Shown: in pieces, positions 49,721 to 61,386 of the stretch
How the letters are laid out: each line of letters begins with the position of its first letter
How positions within the stretch are numbered: position 1 is the first letter of the stretch
Source of the DNA: Burhinus oedicnemus
Taxonomy: Eukaryota > Chordata > Aves > Charadriiformes > Burhinidae
Direction of reading: 5' to 3'
NCBI GenBank assembly: GCA_008921705.1
Contig: VFFE01007506.1
Coordinates: 800,536 to 864,535, forward strand
Length of the DNA stretch: 64,000 bases
Made by a program: the position numbers and the translations under genes
Notes under the pieces: model-generated
What the model was told of the DNA's origin: nothing
Databases searched by the model: none
Seen by the model: the letters and a program-made list of their open reading frames with translations, nothing else

Positions 49721-51868
49721 ATCACAGAATCACAGAATGGTAGGGGTTGGAAGGGACCTTTGGAGGTCATCTAGTCATACTGCCCTGCCAAAGCAGATTC
49801 ACCTAGAGCAGGTTGGACGGGAATGCGCCCAGGCAGGTTTTGAGTATCTCCATAGAAGGAGACTCTACAACTTCACTGGGCAGTCTGTTCCAGTACTCTG
49901 GTACCCTCAAAGGAAAGAAGTTCCTCCTCATATTTAGATGGAATTTCCTGTGTTCCAGCTTGTGCCCGTTGGCCTTGTCTTGTTGCCAGGCACCACTGAA
50001 AAGAGTCTGGCCCCATCTTCTTGACATCCACATTTTAGATATTTATAAGCATTGATAAGATCCCCTCTCAACCCTCTCTTCTCCAAGCTAAACAGACCCA
50101 GATCTCTCAGCCTTTCCTCATAAGAAAAATGTTCCAGCCCCCTAATCATCTTTGTAGCCCTCCACTGGACTTTCTTCAATACTTCCCTGTCCTTCTTGAA
50201 CCAGAGAGCCCAGAACTGGACACAGTACTCCAGGTGCGGCCTCACCAGGTCAGGGTAGAAGGGGAGGAGAACCTCCTGCAACCTGCTTGCCACACTCCTC
50301 TTGATGCACCCCAGGATCCCATTGGTCTTCTTGGCCACAAAGGCACATTGCTGCCTCATGGTCATCCTGTTGTCCAGCAGGACTCCCAGGTCCCTTTCCA
50401 CAGAGCTGCTTTCCAGCAGGTCAACCCCTAACCTGGACTGGTGCATGAGGTTATTCCTCCCCAAGTGCAGGACCCTACACTTGCCCTTGTTGAACTTCAT
50501 GAGGTTTCTCTCTGCCCAACTCTCCAGCCTGTCCAGGTCACGCTGAATGGCAGCACAGCCTTGCAGTGTGTCAGCCACCCCTCCCAGTTCTGTGTCATCA
50601 GCAAACTTGCTGATGGTACGCTCTATCCCTGCATCCAAGTCATTGATGAATATGTTGAACAAGACTGGACCCAGTACTGATCCCTGGGGAACACCACTTG
50701 TCACAGACCTCCAACTAGACTCTGTGCCACTAATCACAACCCTCTGAGTTCTGCCATTCAGCCAGTTCTCAATCCACCTCACTGTCTACTCATCTAACTC
50801 ACACTTCCTAAACTTACCTATGAGAATTTTATGGGAGACAGTGCCAAAAGCCTTGCTGAAGTCAAGGTAGACAACATCCACTGCTCTCCCCTCATCTCTC
50901 TGTCCAGTCACATCATCTTAGAAGGCTATCAGATTAGTCAGATGTGACTTCCCCTTGGTGAATCCATGTTGGCTACTTCTGATAATCTTCTTTTCCTCCA
51001 GATGCTTTGAGATGACGCCCAGAACAAGCTGTTCCATCATCTTTCCAGGGATGGAGGCGAGGCTGACCAGCTTGTAGTTTCCCAGGTCTTCCTTCTTGCC
51101 CTTTTTGAAGACTGGAGTGACAGTGGCTTTCTTCCAGTCGTCAGGCACCTCGCATGTTCTCCAGGACCTTTCAAAGATGATGGAGAGCGGCCCAGCAATG
51201 ACTTCTGCCAGCTCCCTCAGCACTCGCGGGTGCATCCCATCAGGACCCATGGACTTGTGGATGTCCAGTTGACTTAACTGATCTCTAACTTGATCCTCCT
51301 CAACCAAGGGAAAGTCCTCCTTCTTCCAGACTTCCTCTGTTACCTGTAAAGTCTGGGCCTCCTGAGGGCTGGCCTGAGCAGTAAAGACTAAAGCAAAGAA
51401 GGCATTCAGTAATTCCACCTTCTCTGCATCATCTGTTACCATGGCCCCTGTCTCATTCAACAGCGGGCCCACATTTTCTCTAGTTTTCCTTTTGCCTCCG
51501 ATGTACTTGAAGAAACCCTTCCTGTTGACCTTGATGTCCCTTGCCAGATTTAATTCCAAGGAGGCCTTGGCTTTCCTTGTTTTGTCCCTGCATACTCTGG
51601 CAGCATTCTTGCAATCTTCCCAAGTGGTCAGTCCCTTCTTCCACTTGCTGTAAACTTCCTTCTTCCACTTGAGCTTTTTCAGAAGCTCCCTGCTCAACCA
51701 TGCAGGTCTCCTGCTTCCCTTGCCTGATTTCTTGCTCTTAGGGATGCACCGATCCTGAGCTTGGAGGAAGCGATACTTGAATATCAACCAGCTCTCTTGA
51801 GCCCCCCTACCCTCTAGAGCCCTAACCCATGGGATTTCTCCAAGCAGTTTCTTGAAGAGAACAAAGTT
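49721..51868 (-). mobile_element. CR1 LINE, near-3-prime 2.1 kb, RT complete but broken by stops
   Basis: The minus-strand copy runs from the linker before the RT (KKLLGEIPWVRALEG, about 51820-51864) to a 3' tail beginning ATCACAGAATCACAGAATGG on the plus strand. One reading frame holds the linker with GPDGMHPRVLRELAEV (about 51190-51245) and HGFTKGKSHLTNLIAF (50921-50968). A TAA at 50918-50920 and a TAG near 50783-50785 follow, with the motif YLDFSKAF between them. In the same frame come [20 protein letters not shown] and the intact catalytic FADD at 50594-50605. The frame is lost shortly before the natural end of ORF2, near 49940. The endonuclease domain is absent. Two nonsense codons and a 3' frame break indicate an inactive but fairly young copy. 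Confidence 0.95.
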
Positions 51869-52113
51869 AGTCCTCAGGCAGCTCTCCTGTTCTCCAGGAC
51901 TTTTCAAAGATGATGGAGAGCAGCTTCACAATACCATCTGCAAGCTCCCTCAGCACCTGTGTGTGCATCCCATCAGGGCCTGTGGATTTGTGGATGTCAG
52001 GTTTGCCTAAATGATGTCTAACCCAATCCTCCTCGATCAAGGGAGAGTCTTCCTTACTCCAGGCTCTCTTTCTTACCTCCAGGGTCTGGGATTCCTGAGG
52101 GCCAGGCTTTGTA
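51869..52113 (-). repeat. Second CR1 fragment (RT) abutting the 5' end of the copy at 49.7-51.9 kb
   Basis: The minus strand reads through an RT segment with HKSTGPDGMH and VLRELADGIV, then IIFEKSWRTGELPED, all without a stop. It corresponds to the segment at about 51130-51380 of the neighbouring copy but differs at many bases, so it is from another copy or subfamily. It ends abruptly at GAGGACT and the next bases belong to the pre-RT linker of the main copy. The long minus frame at 50918-51907 therefore begins with about 13 out-of-frame residues from this fragment. Confidence 0.88.
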
Positions 52114-55100
52114 ATGTTCTACAAAACACTTCACAGTGAAGTACTGTTCTAGGTGGATTGTACAGTTTTTATATGTATTTATATGCTTTTATATGTATTG
52201 CTTTCTATTAGTAGCATATGTGTGGATGGAAAAAGGGCATTTGAATTTATTATCTTACTGGTTTTCATGTAAAGTGCGCTCATTCTACAGAAGAAAAATA
52301 AAAGACATCTGTACTTGATTGTTGTGTTGTCAGATAGGCAATTCCTCCCAACTAATCTTTTTCTTCCCCCCCTCTGCAGTTTTGATTGTAATTCAAACTG
52401 TCAGTCTACAAAGAGAAACTCCACTTTTCTCAATATTTGCTCCTGACCACACTGAAAACAGGAATTATTAAAAATTTCATGAGAAAGCATATTATGATGC
52501 TCCTAGCTGGCTTGTCTGGACAAAAGAATTCCGAAGAGAGCAGTTGTGTTTTAAATAAAATGTCAACGTTTTCATTGTTAATTAAAACCAAACCATGGGA
52601 TGATTCCTTGGCTGATATAAACTGGGATTATTGTGCTTAACAACTTATACCAGGTGAAAATTGCACTCTGGGACTCTCCTATTTTGTACATGCAAGCGAC
52701 ATTTCAAATGAATGTGTTCCCTCATAGCAGAAATGCATTTAAAAGTAAAAGTTAGGTGTTATGTTTTTTAAAATTACTTTTAACTGTCCTCAACTTATCT
52801 CAAAGGAATTTCATATAAGAATCTATAGGGGTTTTATAGCTTTTTAGGATTATAAAATGATGTTTAATTGCACATGATAGGTGTACTGGTACTTTAGGTA
52901 TAACAATGAATTAGAAAATATTTATATTCTCTCACATTATGGATTTTCAGTAGACTCACTACTTTAATGTTTTTTCCTTTGACTTTTCTTTTACATACAA
53001 AAATAGAATAAGCCTCAACATATGAGAATGGTAACACTATTACTTAGACATTTATTATTGCTATTACTTGTAATATTTTTTGTATTTCTGTTTATCAGGA
53101 GACTTTGCACTAAACCAGAAACATTTGTCTCAGAAAAAGAAAATTGCATGGAAAATCTAGTTATTTTTTAATTGTTGGAATGATTTTTGTGTCTGTCATG
53201 TCTGGTTTTGAGGCTAGATTATTCAGGTTTTCGGTTTTATTCCCTCCTTCTCTCTCTCCTCACATTTCCTTTTTAAATATACTTCTTACTTTCCTGCCGC
53301 AGTTTCTTTCCTTGTGCTATCTTCCTCTATTTTTGTATTCTTGTTTCTTGTCTGCTTAGCTAGAAAACCTAAAGAAATCACAGTATGGTACAGTCTGACT
53401 GCAGCCCCTACTTATATCTTTTAAATACACATTTCTTTACAGAACTGAGAAGAGAAATTTAATGAAACTTCTACAGCTTTCCTTAATCTGGAATATTGCA
53501 CAAGTGTAACACCAATCCTTGAGCCTCTAACAGCCAGAACATTTATGGTTTCCACAGAGAACAAGCTAACAATTTAATCTCTTCCCTTTTTTTCTCTCTC
53601 CCCCTTTTTTTTTTCTTTCTCTCACTTTCTATGCATTCTCTTGTCTGTTTAGATATATTGATGAATCCAGATTTCTTGTGGAATTTTTCATGGACTGATA
53701 ACTACTTTCCACTGAAGAATAAGCCTAAGTATGCACATCAAAGTGGTATGAGATGTATCTCATCTCACTCTGAACATATAAACATTACTCCATTTAGGCT
53801 CTAGGCTTCTTCTGTAGCTGATGAAAAGATATAGACAACTCCATAAGATGTCATTCTTCTTCCTTACTGGACCTTCCTTTTTGTGACTATTGCCCTCTAG
53901 GATCACATCTGAATATGTAATCAGGGCATGGATGTTGTGCTTGCCACTCTCTGGTCATCTTGTAAGACTAAGTTAATGGGAAACCTATTAATACCATTCA
54001 AGAACAAAGACAAAACAAGATAACCTGAGAAACTTTAATTTTTGTAGGTGCTATAGATCCAGAATCGCCTGATGTCTTTCATCCGTTCGAGGCCATGGGT
54101 CTGTAACAGCAGCGCGTTAGCCTCAATGGCTACGTGTGTACGAGCAGCAAGAGACAAGAGCATGATCTGACCCTCCAGTCAACTGCCTTGGCCTGATTTG
54201 TTTCTGTATAGATAAATCTCTTCCTCTTCAAAACCGGATGGTCTTGACCAAACTGCCAGTTGGGAATGGTCCCTTGGCTATTCCCTGACCAGTCCTATAC
54301 ATTGTCTGGAGGATCGTTAGGTAGCCTGAGTCAAAAAAAATGTTAGAAGCACCCTGACATTTAGGCTTCATGGATGATCCCATGTCAATGTTTGGGCCGT
54401 GTCCTAATCCTGTCTTATTTGATACTGTTTATTTAGCTTTTAGGACTATGCAGGAACAATTTATTTCATATTCTTTCATCACACAGTCTTTCTTTATGTA
54501 CAAGTTAACATTTTCAAAGACACAGGACAGTGAAAGACGATTTGGACAGCATTTACTGTGACCAGTACTCAGTCAAAACAAGAAGAAAGAATGACAGACA
54601 CAGAAGGCCAAGATGTGTTCTCTGTGTGGGCAGGAAATACGGTTTCAGGTTTGCATACAACTGTTCTGAAACAGAAACATAAAAGTATAACTGCTCCTGG
54701 TTGTGTGCTTTCCCTGATGGCAAACACCGGGCTGTAAAAGTCTTTCAACTGTGTACTCAAAAGGTTTGTACCACTAAATGGAAACTCTCTGGCTGCTATT
54801 ACCAGAGCTATTTTCATCAATTGTTTAACCTCTCTTGGGTTCATTCTGACACTTTCTACTGTGTAGCTGAGATATATCTGTTAACGTTCCTGATGCCTTT
54901 CCTTAGCTGAATTTTGACCATCCTTTCCACATTCTTGTTTGCAGTTTTGTAAATTAAGAGTTTTCTGAATTGTTTGGTTATGCAGGCCTAATAAATATCT
55001 TTCTCATCCAAGCAGCTCTTTTTCCGTCTTTCCTAGCTGGTCTATGACACAATGTAACGAGGGGAAAAAAACTCTCATCAGCAAATCAGCTAATTTGTCA

Positions 55101-56879
55101 GCCATTTTGTTGGGGAGAGGAAGGAATTTGCAGTCCAGGTGATAACGAAAGACAGGTGATAATGGGCAGTAGCTTATATCTAGAGACTTGTGGGGGTTTC
55201 TGAGGTTCTGTGATCCAGCACTTCTCTTGTCCATTTACATTATCTTCTTGTATCATGGTACTCGATCATTGCACAACTTTCCTGCGTTTACCTGCAAAAC
55301 CATCCCGTGAAAGAGATGGCAGCTGACAAACCACAAAACCATAAGGACCTCCCTCTCTGCAGCATGCCATGATTTGTCCTTAGTTAGCTCCAAAATTTGG
55401 AAGGTGTATAGTCACATTAGTAAAGCAGTCCACTTGGGCTACACAGCTCCACTGAGAGATCAGATTAATTAGTGGAAGTGTGCTGTCGCTGCTGTTCTTT
55501 CACCACTCCGGCTACTGCCTTTGGATGGAATTGGTCCAGACACACAAGCTTGTTCAGAGCTAGCTCATTTACACATAGCATGACAGTGTGCTGTGAATCT
55601 TAACTATTCCTGGAGAGATTTGCTCAGTATCATGTGAAAATCCTCTGCCTGGGATGGGAAATCAGCTCAGTCTGTGGCTCCCACAATGGGACCACAAGCG
55701 TGAATCTACCCATTCTAGATTTTTAGGTGTTGAGTGTGAAAAAAAAATCAAATGTAACTGGAGGTTTTATGTAATTGATATTTAATATTCTGATTTCCGC
55801 CTCAACGTATCTAATTTCTACCAAATGCCAACAAACGAATTTCCTGCTGTTAAAACCTGGGAGTGGGTCTGATGTTCTGGCTGATGGCCTTTAAACAAGA
55901 CAGATACGCGATCAATAAAAGGTTTCTTCCCTCTAAGTGAAGCTAGGATAAAGTGTCACTACAATGCACAAATCTTCACAACCTTTTCAGCTCAGACATG
56001 TCCCATTAGCAGTAAACCAAAAGCAAACGGAACAGAAGCATCTACTTTCCTGAGAGATCACCAAGATGCTTATTTAGTCATTTAGACATTTCACCTGAAA
56101 AGATAAAGGTCTCTCTACTCTTTTTCACTTATCTGTCAGTAAATTAGAGGTAAAAGTAATGGTAATGATAAATTTACCCCAGTATAAATCCTGAATGTCC
56201 CTGAAGAGGATCTCTGTTGTATTCTGAAATTTCAACTTTTAGGCTTTAGAACAAAATAATTAAAGTTCCTTCCTTGTGGAGGAGTGACAGACACATTTTT
56301 ATATTTACTGTTATTGAGAAGAAACTATTCCCTTTTTCATTATGCAAACAGATCCAGAAATAATTACGAAGTATGGTAATGATGTATGCAAATCTCAGCA
56401 CTAACAATTTGTGAGATGTTTCTATTTTATGTCATAGCAAAGAGCCTTTGACTTTCAAAGCACATAAATACAGTATTCTTTGTAGAGTTAGGAGGAAACA
56501 ACTCCAAATGGTACACTCCGTTACCTTTCTAAAAAAATAGAAGCAAGGAAAGGTGCCTTACTATTCTCTCAATTTTTTTTTTTTTTTGATGATGACAGTA
56601 ACAGACAAAAATAGATCTTCTAGGTCATCTTCTCTCATTTCCTGGTATCACAGGATGCCATCCCATCTCAAATATTCCTTTTCCACAAGTGGCTGAGGAT
56701 GAGCTTTTGCTTTCACGTCTTCTTTTGAAAGGTTCCTCATAAATTCTTCATACTACACATCTTCACAATTTTTGGCTAAACTTTGTTCCAGCCAGGTGGA
56801 CAACTTCCATTTGGCATAAAAAATTCTTTGCTTCTTTCCTGATTTATTTATGGAAGGAAAGCAATCAAAACTCTCTAAA
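52114..56879. other. Unique AT-rich sequence
   Basis: No gene recognised over about 4.8 kb. Short frames near 54569-54910 on both strands overlap. A 15-base T run lies at 56573-56587. The part at 55550-55720 has phrases reminiscent of old sauropsid repeats but nothing I can name. Confidence 0.4.
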
Positions 56880-57105
56880 CTTCTATTTTTCTGTGCTGAA
56901 CAAGGCAAGCTGTTTTTACCTTGTAGTTAGTTTTTTTCTGAATGTCTTGAATTCTCTTCCAGTCCTTGAATATGGAGGGATGAAAATTTTGTCCAGAATC
57001 CCAGCAGGAGTTTTTTTAGTGCCTTGTTAATTGGCTGGAGCAGTTTCTGGAAATACTGATCTAACACAGCTTGCAGTCATTACCTCCTCTTTATAATGAT
57101 ATTAT
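56880..57105 (-). repeat. Possible ancient CR1 relic, ORF2 tail
   Basis: The plus-strand order (AAACTTCTATTTTTCTGTGCTGAAC, then TTTTTTCTGAATGTCTTGAA, then CCAGAATCCCAGCAGGAGTTT, then a GCTGGAGCAGTTTCTGG block) resembles an old minus-strand CR1 tail: counterparts of CCTGAACAAA, the TTTCCTGAAATG region and CCAGAACTGGACACAG. The similarity is low and rests on order as much as on sequence. Confidence 0.33.
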
Positions 57106-57289
57106 TGTGGTTGAATTTCACCTTTAACTGCACAAACGTCATTTTTGTAGCTCATAAGAGTGTTAAAACAGAATGGTACACCCTGGGTGCCACGGTCTGC
57201 ATGAAGGAGGTCTCTGTCATGCGTATCTCATAAGAGATGTCCAGAAGATATGATTCCAATGTGGGGGGCTGACTGGGACCATGGCCATA

Positions 57290-57647
57290 TGAGGTCCCTC
57301 TATAATCTCATCAATGCTTACAAATACTTAAAGGGAGGGTGCCAGGAGGGTGGCACCAGTCTTTTTTCAGTGGTGCCCGGTGATAAGACAAGAGGTAATG
57401 GGCACAAACTCGAACGTAGGAAGTTCCATCTAAACATGAGGAGGAACTTCTCTCGTTTGAGGGTGGCAGAGCACTGGAAGAGGCTGCCCAGAGAGGTGGT
57501 GGAGTCTCTGACTCTGGAGACATTCCGAACCTGCCTGGATGCCATCCTGTACAACCTGCTGTAGGTGACCCTGCTGTGGCAGGGGGGTTGGACTAGATGT
57601 TGTCCAGAGGTTCCTTCCAACCCCTGTGATTCTGTGATTCTGTGATA
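57290..57647 (+). repeat. CR1 LINE 3' end
   Basis: The plus strand enters ORF2 near [17 protein letters not shown] (about 57299-57350) and reads to its stop near 57562 with no interruption. A 3' UTR follows containing GGGGTTGGACTAGATG and GGTTCCTTCCAACCCC, and the tail has three GATTCTGTGATTCTGTGA-like units. The intact reading frame of the ORF2 tail and the clean tail suggest a fairly young, 5'-truncated copy. Confidence 0.93.
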
Positions 57648-58769
57648 ATTAACCTTGGTGCATGGAATGCACAGTTAAGTAAATGCCCCAAGGTCAGAGA
57701 TTCAGTAAGAGGCACTGAAGGATCAGAAAAGATGTTATGGAAATGCTGGCTGGAAAGATGTTGCGTTCGTGTGAATCTCTCATATGTAGGCCTGAAATGT
57801 AGGGAGCAAAATGGTGGTTTAGAGTCACTCTCTCCAGTTTTCCCCCTACTTTTGTGTGAAGTGGAGTGAGAGAATAAATAAAAATCAGGCTCACACTGTT
57901 CACATGCTCGAGACCTATCAGGATTTGGCTCCTTATCAGCATTGCTTTTTCGGAGCATACATCATTCATATAATTTTTTTGTCAAATCCAGAGTCTCTGA
58001 AGGATTAGTGTTCACTTTTAAAAAACTTACATGAACTCAAATTTGCATTTCCCATTTCACTCTTCCTCTTTAAGTACAATGTAATTCAGACCCATTTGAG
58101 TGATATAAATTACATTTTAGAGCTAGCTAGTAAATTATGCTAGAGACAGACATCTCAAAAAAGGAAAAGAGATGGAGGAAAAAGTAACTTAGATTTGACT
58201 CTCTAGCATGTAGTCTCTATATTACAAAGGAGCTGTAATTTTTAAACAATTTTTAATAATCAAGTCAACCCTACTGAAGTAGCTCAGTTTAATGTCAAAT
58301 AAAGCAAAGTGAAATAATGTTTTTCAGGTTTGGTGAAATGAAAAATTGGAGTCGGGAAATACTATGTACAGCTGAGTCAAAAAATGTTTTTCAGATTGTT
58401 TGGCAACAATACTAAACAAAAACAAATGCAAAACACATTTTGCTGTTAGTTGAACCTGACATGCTTTGCTTTGTGTTGAATTTTTAACCTATTTGTCTAA
58501 CTTAAATTTTCTTTTGATTTCAGTCACTGTTTATATGAGACATATTTTTCTGAAATAAGGTCTAGAAATTTCACATGGCCACCAAGCAGTGCCTCCCTTT
58601 CTTCTTCTGAGGTGAGAAGTAGTTCAGAGCATCCGAGTAAGGTTCACCTCAGCCTTGGCAAATACCTTTTCCCCATCTTTTAATGGGTGTGAGATCACCT
58701 GCTCAAGCAGCACGTGTAACCTGGCTCTCATGCTTACAGCTAGAGAGAAGCCTTTCAAGCTCAACTGCT
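57648..58769. other. Unique sequence
   Basis: Overlapping frames on both strands at 57593-57969 show no domain. No further repeat recognised. Confidence 0.4.
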
Positions 58770-58870
58770 ACCAGTGCCACTTACTGAATCTGCGATCTTG
58801 GGGCATTTACTTAACTGTGTATTTCAAGCAGTTTGTATCTAAAAGGGTGAGTGCTAGTTATCGTCACTGA
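58770..58870 (+). repeat. MIR-like SINE relic
   Basis: TGCGATCTTGGGGCATTTACTTAACTG closely follows the MIR phrase TGTGACCTTGGGCAAGTCACTTAACCT. TTTGTATCTAAAAGGGTGAG then follows as the decayed CTCATCTGTAAAATGGGGAT equivalent. It is an old amniote SINE. Confidence 0.5.
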
Positions 58871-59514
58871 GGCCTTGTTACGATTGCAAATGAGATTTCC
58901 ACATTCCCACAAGGAGTTTAACTGCTTACTCCAGTTGATTTCAAGGGGAACCCGGGGTTTAATTCCTTTAGACACTTCTGAAAATTCTGTCCTACTTAAT
59001 TAATGTCTGTTCCGTTCTTTGAACATGTTAAAAATGTGTATAAATGTGAAGCATTCTTACTGTTCATGAAATATCCATGCAGAAGCTTGAAAGGTATTTC
59101 TGTGAACCATATACCAAAGACACGAAGAAGTGATCAGATGCTTGGAAGTAAGGTGTTTTTTACAAAAAATTTGCATGCTGAAATAAAAGTAGAAATCACA
59201 ATAAATACAGACTGATACAAATAGTTCAAGCAGCTACAATTGTACTATTACTCAAAAGGAGTGAGGGTTTAGCTGATATGGGAAAAGTGGTCATTTGAAT
59301 TTAATGAAATTCAGCTTTAATATTATGTAAAAAAATCAGAGAAGAAACATTTGAGTTCCTAAATTCCTCTGTAGTGACTAAACAATGGTTTTAGTTTTTC
59401 TCAAAAGTGTTGCACCACTCTCATTTCCCACCTGTATCAACAGAAGGTGCTGAGTGCTCAACACTGCTAAAAAATCAGGTCAACTTTTTAGAAGATTAGG
59501 GGCTGGAACTTCAA
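58871..59514. other. Unique sequence with faint old-repeat phrases
   Basis: CCAGTTGATTTCAAGGGGAA and CACTTCTGAAAATTCTG near 58935-58990, and GTGCTCAACACTGCTAAAAAATC near 59452-59475, echo phrases common in ancient sauropsid repeats. I cannot name the family. No gene recognised. Confidence 0.3.
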
Positions 59515-61386
59515 AAGAGCTCAACATGAAGTTTTGAAAGCATACAGAAGGTAGAAAAATTCAGAGGCTGGAAGCAAGGACAAGTAACCTGGAAGGAATG
59601 CAAAAGCATTGTCCAGTCATCCAGGGATGAACTTAGGAGAGCTAAAGCCCATCTGGAACTGAATCTAGCCAGGGATGTCAAAGACAAAAAGAGCTTCCGT
59701 AAGTACATAGCTCACAAAAGGAAGACTAGGGAAAACGTGGGCCCATTGCTCAACGAGAGATGGGACCTGGTTATACAGGACATGGTAAGGGCTGAATACC
59801 TTCTTTGCCTAGGTTTTTACTAGCAAGTCCAAACTTCAGGAATCCTGTGTCCTAAAGACCAGAGGGAAATGCTGGAGCAAGGAAAACGCTCGGTGGAAAA
59901 GAATGGGGTCAGCGAATACTTAAGCAAATTGGACATACATAAGTTCATGGGCCCTGACAAGATGCACCCAAGAGTGCTGAGGGAGCTGGCAGATGCCATT
60001 GCAAAGCCACTCTTAGTAACCTTTGATCAATCATGATTACTGGGAGAAGTGCCCAAAGTCTGGAGGAAAGCAAATGTCACTCCTATCTTCAGGAAGACCC
60101 AGGAAACCATAGGATGGTCATCCCTGGGAAGGTGAAAGCTGAAAAACTGTTTCCAGGCACATGAGGAGAAGAAAATCATCAGGAATAATCAGCATGCATT
60201 CACCAAGGGGAAGTCTTGCTTGACCAACTTGATAAACCTGTACGATAAAATCACTGGCCTGGTAGATGAGGGGAGGGTAGTGGGTATTGTCTACCTGGAC
60301 TTCAGTAAGGCATTTGATACTGTCTCGTGTAAGACCTATCTGCCACTCCTCCTAGTTTTCTGTCATCAGTAAACTTGCTGAGGATAGTGTCTGCCCCATC
60401 ATCCAGATCATCAGTGAAGATGTTAAATAGGACTGGATGACTGATCACCATACTCTGGGCCTGGCCATTCACCCAATTTTCAGTCCACCTCACTGTCTGC
60501 TCAACCAGCCTATACATCAACACCTCATCTATGAAGGTTGTGCTGCCATCCACAGAGACCTTGTCAGGCTGCAGGAATGGACTGACAGGAACATCATGAA
60601 GTTAAACAAGGAGAAGTGTGAAGTCTTGCATCTAGGGAGAAACGACTCCAGTCACCAATATATGCTAGAGGCCACCCATCTGAACAACAGCTTGCCAGAA
60701 AACAACCTGGGCATCCTGGTGGACACCAAGTTGAACATGAGCCGGCAATAGGTCCTTGCCACAAAGAAGGTGAATAGAATTCTGGGCTGCATTAAGTAAA
60801 GTATTACCAGCTCATCAAGGAAGGTGATCCTTCCTCTCTACTCAGCACTGGTGAGGCCGCCACACCTGGAATATTGTGTCCAGTTCTGAGTTCCCCAGTA
60901 CAAGAGAGACATGGACATACCAGAGACAGTCCAACAAAGGGCCACCAAGACGACTGAGGGATGGGAGCATTTCTCCTATGAGGAAAGGTTGAGAGAGCTG
61001 GGACTGTTGAACCCGGAGAAAAGAAGGCTCAGGAGGGATCTTATCAATTCTACAAATACCTGAAGGGAGGGTGAAAAGAGAATAGAGTCAGGCTTTTTTT
61101 CCGTGGTGCCCAGTGATGGGACCAGAGGCAATCGGCACAAACTGAAACACAGGAGATTCCCTCAGAACACTTCTTTACTATGAGGGTGACCAAGCACTGG
61201 CACAGTTTGCCCAGGGAGGTTGTGGAGTCACCATCCTTGGAGATATTCAGAAGCTGTCTGGACATAGTCCTGGGCAACTGGGTCTAAGTGACCCAGCTTG
61301 AGCAGTGAAGGTTTGGACAAGTTGACCTCTAGAGGTCCCTTCCAACCTCAACCATTCTGTGATTCTGTGATTTTGTGATTCTGTGA
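59515..61386 (+). mobile_element. CR1 LINE with an internal inversion, linker to 3' end
   Basis: The plus-strand copy begins in the linker before the RT ([15 protein letters not shown] at about 59580) and continues through HKFMGPDKMHPRVLRELADA (about 59939-60000) and YLDFSKAFDTVS (60293-60328). Then about 197 bases (60335-60531) run in the opposite direction. Plus orientation resumes at EGCAAIHRDL (60533) and carries on through ORF2 to a tail of GATTCTGTGATT units ending at 61386. Frameshifts and stops are numerous, for example a stop near 60034 and another at 60749-60751. The RT is therefore both broken and rearranged. Confidence 0.93.
60335..60531 (-). repeat. Inverted RT segment within the CR1 copy
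   Basis: Minus-strand reading gives LVEQTVRWTENWVNG, then PVLFNIFTDDLDDGAD, then SKFTDDRKLGGVAD. This is exactly the part of CR1 ORF2 that is missing between DFSKAFDTVS to the left and EGCAAIHRDL to the right in the plus-oriented flanks. A stretch of about 20 codons that includes the PQGSVLG motif is deleted within the inverted piece (VIS runs straight into HPVLFNIF). Confidence 0.9.

Noticed and set aside
50129..50747. Plus-strand frames over the CR1 RT region
   Set aside because: They are antisense shadows of the CR1 ORF2.
49934..51907. Two long minus-strand frames (282 and 329 codons) as host genes
   Set aside because: Both are the same reading frame of a CR1 ORF2 separated by two stops. 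The longer one starts with out-of-frame residues from an adjoining fragment.
60302..60553. An independent minus-strand CR1 insertion nested in the plus copy
   Set aside because: The minus segment is exactly the ORF2 part missing from the plus-oriented flanks and has no tail of its own, so an inversion explains it better.
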